DNA of 64,000 nt. Origin: Antrodiella citrinella. Its lineage: Eukaryota; Basidiomycota; Agaricomycetes; Polyporales; Steccherinaceae. Below are positions 57,613 to 64,000 of the stretch, piece after piece (positions within the stretch are counted from its first letter, which is position 1; each line of letters begins with the position of its first letter). The stretch lies in contig SGPM01000076.1 of assembly GCA_004802725.1 (NCBI GenBank), positions 1-64,000 on the forward strand. Reading direction: 5' to 3'. The position numbers and the translations under genes are program-made. Below the pieces are notes generated by a model. The model saw only the letters and a list, made by a program, of their open reading frames with translations, did not search any database and was not told where the DNA came from.

Positions 57613-60600
57613 ATGGCGACACCTCCTTCATCGTCGAGCAGCTCGTCGGCGAGCTCGCCCTCACCCGTTCTAGAAGGTTCCCTTAAAGTCGAGCTCGGTT
57701 TAGACGACATGGCCTTCGAGGACCACCGTACCGACCCACTGGAATTCTTGCTGCAGTCATTGGCGAATGACGCCTCGGACTCAACGTCCTCGCAAGACAG
57801 CCATAGCACACCGGAATGGTCGCAGATGGCCTCTTGGGAGGCTTCTGATGCAAAGTTCGACCTCGCGACGGACTTCGACTTCAGCATACCTATGGAATTA
57901 GACTTCCAGTCGAATATGGCTGTAGACCCCAGCGCTCTACACTTTAATACCTCCATGTTCTCGCAGCCAGCGGGTACAGTTCAGCCAGAGAACTTGTTCC
58001 TCCCGCCTGCCGCTACTCAATTTGTGGCGCCCCCGCTGTTCTCTTACGACGTTCAAGCTCAGAATAACACCTGGTCCGGAACTCCCACTCAGCGCCGCCT
58101 AAGCATCACATCGTCCTCTTCATCTTCCGGAGCATCGCTATCACCTATCCCGGAACGCTCTACTGCTATCAGTAGCTCTGCTAGTGACAGTGGTTTCAGC
58201 GAAGGAGACTCGACGAGTGAGCTCGCACATCGAGTCCGGCAGCTAGCAGGCGTTACCCTTGCTATCCCAGTTAGTGCCCATGTACAACAGCTGGCAGCGG
58301 CAGGCGAGTAATCTTTTATCGCCGTGCTGTTTCGATCTAAACAGAACTTTTGGATAGGTGGTCAAGCCAAGCTTCCCATCCCCAGACTAACTCGGCCGAG
58401 TGCTCCCACTTCCACCAAGCGCGCGGTCACCAATCCCGCGTTCTCAGAGACAGGATTTACTTCATCCGCGTCTGCATCACCGTCTGCGGAGAGCCCAGAT
58501 CCTCTCTCTGAGACTAATCAAGCCGTCCGATTCACCCCCATCTGTCTTGACAGCCACTGGACGGCCAAAGACAAGCCATACTACAATCGAGCGACGCTAC
58601 CGCACGAATCTCAATGCACGCATCACGGGTCTCAAGCAAGCCGTTCCAGCTCTACGTGTTCTGGAGAACAAGAATATCAACACCTTCGGCGACGTTGTTG
58701 ACCAACGCGGCTTCGTCGATGGAGTAAAGGTGGCGAGGAAGATGAGCAAGGCTAACGTTCTGGGCAAAGCCACTGAATACATCAAGTATGTCACATCTTT
58801 GATGATGCATATCATTTTATTGACGATAGATTCAGAGTTTTGAAGAAACGTGAATCTCGACTTGCACGCGAGCAGGATGGCCTGAGGTCACTCATTTCCG
58901 GCCTGGTAGGCGGACCAGCTCTACTGAAGGAGTGGGATAGAGAGTGGAGAGAGAAGTTTGGTGGTCCAGAGAAGGACGAGCTCGAGGACAATATCGGTTC
59001 TGCTGCAGCGAGTGATGATGAAGATGGCGATGGCGAGGATAGCGACGAGGACGGTGATGACCGACGAGCGAAGAAGAAAGCTAAGGTTGTTAAAGCTCCC
59101 AAGAAGGAGAAGGTAGCGAAGGCCACTCCGACGCCTGCAGTGCCTATAACTCCGGGTGTATTGCCTGAGAAGCGTAAGAGGGGCCGTCCGCGTAAGAATC
59201 CTCTTCCTCCCGCGCCTCTCATTTCCCCCCTTGTCGATCCGTCATCTATGGTGAACCCCAACACCGAACCCTCGGGTGCCGGGAGTCAACCAGAACAACC
59301 AGCTCAGCCTGCCCCTCAATATCTATTGGCTGCTTTCGCCTTTTTCTCCATCTTCAACTCACCACTCGCTTCATCGTATACTCGACAGTCCGCACATCCA
59401 CGTGTTCACCACGGCATGGTCCTTACTGATCACCCGTCAACATCAGTCCCTCATCTCTCGTCAACATTCCTTGGATTGGGCTACAGCACTCATGACCTGA
59501 TTGGAGCGTTCCACCTCCTTGTCTCCACGCTGGTGCTTTTCTATGTTGTCATGCCATGGTTCTCTGGTGCTTTGAAGCGTAACGCTGTTGTTTCGTTGCT
59601 GGAACGACTTCCATCGTATTTGGATCTCACACCGAACAAGAAGTCCTCCGCCCCTACGGCCGAGCATATTCACATGGTATCCGGAACAACAGACCGTAAT
59701 CGGTCTTCCCTTACGGATGCCTTGATGTTATCTCGTCGCGGTGCATCAGACGAAGCGGCGCAGCTGCGCAAGGCCTTGGGCATGTCCACCGGCGTGATTG
59801 GCTTGCTGCAGAGTGTTATCAAAGCTGCTCGGATTGATCGGGGTATTGAGTTGAACCAGCTTGAACAACGAGCCTGGGTACGGCTGGGCGAGATCGTAGC
59901 GTTGAATGGTACGTGCTCTTCTAGTCAATTTGCCGTTCAATTTATTGACGTGAATTCCAGCAACGTTGCCAAGCACAACTCGTATCCAGACGTACTGGTG
60001 TATGTCCTGGCATATACCCACATTCAAGGCTTGCACCACCGATCTATCCACCCTTGCGCTCATCATCCGTCCAGTCTCTCACGCGAAAGCCTCCGAGCTG
60101 TGGGATGAAGCGCGTCAACGCGACGTCCTACGGATGCACGAGAGAGTGGTTCTCTCTACTATGAGCGTCGACGAAGCTGCCGACCTTCTTGAGAAGTGGA
60201 GACTGTGGCGAGAAGGGGAGCGCAAGAGCCGCTGTGCGGCCTGCGAGAAGCGTACACCTCTGGGGATCCTGGCTGCGATCATCACGCGTTTCAAGCTACG
60301 CAAGCACGCCGCGGCTATGTTCGTACGAACTGTCGTGCCCCATGGACAAAGAGACGAGGACGGTGAGGAAGTGCTATATGACGCGGAGAAGGAGCAGAAG
60401 GACGAGGAAGAGATGCGAGACACCATCGAGGCTGCTAAGTCAATCGGAGGTCGTACCGCGGATCTCGCCGTCCTTCTCGAGAGGAACTGGGACAGCGGGT
60501 TCTGCCCTCAAGTGGACGTTCTCACCTCGTCGCATCCGGAGGACGGTGATCATGACGACGAGCACTGCGAAGAAGAACACGACCTCGCGGATCTTGACGC

Positions 60601-60898
60601 TCAAGAGATCCGCTCTCTCATCAGCGCAACGCTTATCTACAGGCACATATTCCCTTCGTCGTTCCCCAGTATCGGGCCCGCCGTTTCGTTGATTCTCTCA
60701 CCTCCTCCCTCCCCCTCGCGCAAGAACATCGCGCTTCATACCGCCCTACGGACTGCTTTGGGTTCCGCTGCTTTCGATTACGTTGAGGGTCGCTTAGACG
60801 ATCCTACTCTTGGTGGTGCGTTGGAAGATGCCAGAGACAGAGTGGTGGATATGCTGGTTGAACTTGAACGCGCTGGAAAGAGAAACAGTAGATATTGA
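57613..60898 (+). CDS. SREBP (Sre1-like) membrane-bound bHLH transcription factor
   Basis: A Ser-rich acidic activation domain (residues 1-230) leads, after an intron best read as GC-AG (58304..58357), to KLPIPRLTRPS. The bHLH follows: TTIERRYRTNLNARITGLKQ, with the Tyr that marks SREBPs, a long loop, and GKATEYIKVLKKRE. An AT-hook-like KRKRGRPRKN and two membrane spans (QYLLAAFAFFSIFNS and GAFHLLVSTLVLFYVVMPWF) precede a C-terminal Sre1-type regulatory domain ending ERAGKRNSRY. Anchored in the ER, such factors are cleaved under low sterol or oxygen and switch on ergosterol and hypoxia genes with Scp1. Between about 58,440 and 58,553 the reading frame changes and no good intron was found, so the linker model is unsure. 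Confidence 0.9.
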
Positions 60899-62081
60899 TT
60901 TATTTGTAAAGTTGCTCTTTCCTCTTTTGCTTTCCGAGATTTTTGACTATTTGACTAGCACTATCCTAATTTCGGACTTTCTCACTTATTCAGTTCTGTC
61001 GATCATCCTGTTGCTTATCCTTTATATGTAGTTGTACTAACCTGCGACCACTCTCCCCGAGGAGGTCTCTTGTAGCTGATATATATGCAGCAATTCTCCC
61101 ATCCATCCTTCGTCTACTCTTGATACCTGACAGAGGTCATGGTGTGCGTCACTCTTTGATACGGTACGTGATCCCTTCCGAGTGGTTGATTTCTATGTTC
61201 AACATTCCTCCGAGATAGACAACAGTTGCACAAACTCGAGGGTCGTTGTCGACTTTCTAGGACTCTGAGCGGTCTTGCGACCTACTGACGGCCACTACGG
61301 GTGCACTGCTCTTTTCTGCACGTTCATTATCCTGTCAGGCTGCAGTGTCAGCAACGCATGGTACGCGCTTCTGTGCCATACGGGTTGTCAGCATACGAAG
61401 CCCCGTTCTCTTGATCTCGACTGATCCCAGTTCATCACATGAACTTCAACAAGCCCTTAAGGATTCCAAAGGATTCTAGATATGGTGTATTTATAGCCTA
61501 AACGTGCTACCTACTGCTGTATATCAGGAGCACCACGACCAGTTTTTGAGAAGGTATGGGTCTTCGTACAGCCTTCCCTTCACGGTCCCAAGCTCATTCA
61601 GCGTTTACTCTCGTAGAACGTGCAGAACGTGTAATGTTCACCTGACGTCTTGGCAGTGGTTCTTCTGGTAGAAACTCAGAGAGAGCCTCTTCCACAGGAT
61701 TCACGTTCTGCCCGGGTCGAACATTCGGTACCGAATAATCGCCACTGCCGAGCCTCTGCAACTGGTGTGTCCACGTGGGGCTCCTGCCTGGCTTGATACT
61801 ACTCACCGCCTGGACGCTCTTCCATCACACATTCGTTTATCGGTCTCCATTCTGGGGAACAACCATTGCTGAACCCACCTATGCTACATGTGCTTTTCTG
61901 TTCTTCTGGGCGACAATTCTTCCGTGCCGCTGCCATCCTGACCGGCTGACAGACGATGGATCGCATCCGAGTCTTGCTATGACGTGCGGGCGTATGATAC
62001 CGGAGACTAGTCAGGGTATAAAAGACCTTGGAGGAGGACTCCGGAGTGTTCAGTACTCAAGTCGTAGCCACAAACGACAAG
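60899..62081. other. Intergenic region, no gene seen
   Basis: About 1.2 kb. The left part is AT-rich 3' flank of the SREBP gene. A minus-strand open frame of about 70 codons (61594..61806) lacks an ATG and family similarity. The right end is the RNase promoter. Confidence 0.5.
62017..62024 (+). promoter_or_regulatory. TATA box of the RNase T1 gene
   Basis: TATAAAAG lies 57 bp before the start codon at 62082, a spacing fitting a strong, inducible fungal core promoter. Confidence 0.65.
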
Positions 62082-62727
62082 ATGTTCACGAAGACATTCG
62101 CCGTCCTCTTGCTCGCTGCCTCTTCGGCTCTGGCCTCCCTGCCCTCGGGCACCGTCACCTGCGGAAGCAACAAGTACAGCGTTTCCTCTATCACCGCTGC
62201 TATCAATGCTGGTGTGAAGGACATGAACTCCGGCAACCTCCCTGGTATGATTCAATAGCGCCAAGGCGTGCCACAGCAGGGACTAATAATGTTTCACAGA
62301 TGACTACCCTCACCAGTATTACGAGTATGCGTAACGAAGCTCTCCGAATTTCTTTATGCTAATTCCTTCTCAGTGAATCCTCTGAGGATATCGACCTCTA
62401 CTGCAGCGGCAACGGCCCCTGGTACGAGGTCGGTAGTTTGATCATCCCTTCTAGTATAACTTGAAGAAGCCTTTATTGACCGTTGACTTCTTCCCCATCT
62501 CGCAGTTCCCGATTATGCCCAACGGCGAGATCTACACTTCCACCTCGAGCGACTACCAATCCCCCGGAACTGACCGTGTCATCTTCACCTCCAGCGGCAC
62601 ATACTGCGCGTAAGTTGCACATCCAGTCTATCATAGATTATGACTTGAATAACATGTATCTACTAGTGTTGTCACGCACACCGGCGCTGCCTCTTACGAT
62701 GGCTTCGTCGCTTGCAAGGGCGACTAG
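62082..62727 (+). CDS. Secreted guanyl-specific ribonuclease (T1 family)
   Basis: Five exons, the first at 62082..62244. A signal peptide (FAVLLLAASSALA) is followed by a mature domain of about 105 residues. All catalytic residues of RNase T1 can be placed: Tyr and His in DDYPHQYY, Glu in WYEFPIM, Arg in TDRVIF and His in VVTHTGA. Cysteines near the start (VTCGSNKY) and end (VACKGD) match the family disulphide. It cleaves RNA 3' of guanosine outside the cell for nutrient scavenging or defence. The exon joining DDYPHQYY is only about 25 nt. Confidence 0.93.
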
Positions 62728-63010
62728 GCAGATAGTGCTTGAAAATGATACTCTGTTACTGTTAGTCCGGCCCTTTGTACTATGTTGTATTTGTTGGGCT
62801 GTAGAATTTGACACAACAAAGAATCCTATCGAGAATCGAGATGTTGCCTATCGTGATGGTGACCTCATCTCTATGACAAGGTCGATCAGCCACGGCAAGT
62901 TCCGATTGTTTTCAAGTGCGACCACCATCAGAACAACTCCGAGACGACGTCGACATACAGACACGTCTGTGAAAGTCCCCACCAGAAACAACTATTTCGC
63001 GACCAAGAAA

Positions 63011-64000
63011 ATGTTCAAATTCAACTTTGACCTAGAAGACGGTGACCTGGACGACTCAAATAACCCACTTGAGCCGCAAGCCACGGGTCCAGAGGCTCCT
63101 TCGCCACAAAACCTGAAGCCGTTCGCAGAGATCCAGTTTGAAGACCTTGTAATGCCTCAATACTGCCCTCCTGGTTGCACGTCGCTCATTTGGCCGTCCA
63201 TCAGCTGAACCAACTACCATCCGTCATCTCCTTTTCGCCACTACCGTTCACACTCCCGAACGGGTCTATCTATACTGTCGCTCGACGAGATCTTTATGAT
63301 GCTCGTTTCCAAGTCATAGCGCAAGATCAGGACAGTGACGAGCCAGGAAGTGATGCGCCACATAGTGAAGCGGGGCTGGACTTCCTGGAAACTCCGTCGG
63401 ACCTGGTTTCTGGTGTATATGAAGGTGGCCTGAAGACCTGGGAATGCAGCCTAGATCTAGCGGCGTACATTGATCGCCTGCTTTCTGATAAACGGAAACA
63501 TCGCATGAACAGAATTTTGGAGGTAAGCTGACTTTCAAGTCCTTCCACCAGTTCGGGGAGCTCACATATCATCCATCCAGTTGGGATGTGGAACAGCCGT
63601 TCCGTCGTTGTATCTGTTAAACCGTCTGTTTGCGACGGAGGATACAGACCAAGACGTCGAGATCCATCTGCAAGACTACAACGAACTCGTGTGCCGTCTG
63701 GTCACTATTCCGAACCTGATTTTATCATGGTGTAAGTACCTGCTCAAAGCATGACTCGCCATAACTCGCGTCGAGAGAAGCTGATACATCTCAAATTGTA
63801 CAGACATGTCCTCTGCTTCCGAGAAGTTTCGACAGTCTCAGCCGGAGTCGCAGCTAGACGCAGATCAGGACGCCGACTTGCTGCCCCCAGCCGATCCTAC
63901 ACAGTCCGGCGACTTGCCCATCACTCCCGCTCTCACCTCAGCCTTCGTCACTGCTCTCAAGGACCATCACATCCGCATCCGTACCTTCACGGGATCATGG
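63011..64000 (+). CDS. METTL18/Hpm1-like protein histidine methyltransferase (3' end outside window)
   Basis: The start is MFKFNFDLEDGDLDD. Exons 63011..63148, 63205..63522 and 63581 onward join in phase. Signatures are YEGGLKTWECSLDLAAYI (post-I-like substrate region of the family), LGCGTAVPSLYLLNRLF (SAM motif I) and the acidic loop IHLQDYNE. The protein continues past the window, so the C-terminal half of the methyltransferase fold is missing here. Yeast Hpm1 methylates a histidine of ribosomal protein uL3; the human METTL18 does likewise. A Ser/Gln/Asp-rich insertion follows motif I (63,800-63,900). Confidence 0.88.

Noticed and set aside
61594..61806. 70-codon minus-strand frame near the RNase gene
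   Set aside because: It lacks an ATG (begins GTG), has no similarity I recognise and no supporting exon.

Overview
The window is nuclear DNA of a filamentous basidiomycete fungus, most likely an Agaricomycete. Nearly every gene is broken by many short (about 50-80 bp) GT-AG introns. The gene set fits too: an SREBP-type bHLH factor, a HIRA homologue, MYND-finger proteins, a secreted T1-type ribonuclease, a TmpA/TmpB-like membrane reductase and two intron-containing tRNA-Val genes. The species cannot be fixed from sequence alone. Scattered single Ns, clustered at 46.07-47.82 kb, mark local sequence uncertainty.

Layout. 0-13.6 kb: tRNA-Val(UAC), a MOSC/mARC-like gene, a MYND gene split into two opposed halves, an ICMT-like methyltransferase, a decayed Crinkler-type NTPase, a second MYND gene, an oxysterol-binding protein, tRNA-Val(CAC), a repeat-rich gap and a conserved membrane protein. 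13.8-19.2 kb: the GPI-anchor glycosyltransferase PIG-A, a single-pass membrane protein and a DUF4336 protein. 19.2-23.4 kb is gene-poor. 23.5-39.1 kb: TmpA/TmpB-like reductase, purine-cytosine permease, a divergent pair encoding both subunits of a biotin-dependent acyl-CoA carboxylase, a SPATA20/YyaL-type thioredoxin-fold protein and the tRNA m7G46 methyltransferase. 39.2-48.6 kb: HIRA, a C2H2+RING protein, a PARP-zinc-finger protein without a catalytic domain and ribosomal protein eS26. 49-64 kb: a secreted Ser/Thr-rich CBM19-like protein, an MFS transporter, an AN1-like finger fused to an APH-fold kinase, SREBP, RNase T1 and the 5' part of a METTL18/HPM1 histidine methyltransferase that runs off the window.

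Most genes are unrelated housekeeping functions. The one clear functional unit is the carboxylase pair at 29.5-34.3 kb, whose alpha and beta subunits diverge from a 231-bp shared promoter. The most unusual items are the MYND gene, which looks broken by a local inversion of about 443 bp; the decayed Crinkler-like NTPase; the AN1-finger/APH-kinase fusion; the short TmpA/TmpB-like gene that lacks its adenylation core; and a two-finger PARP-zf protein with no PARP domain. Gene models are hand-spliced: exon ends quoted as exact were checked for reading-frame continuity, but none has transcript support.
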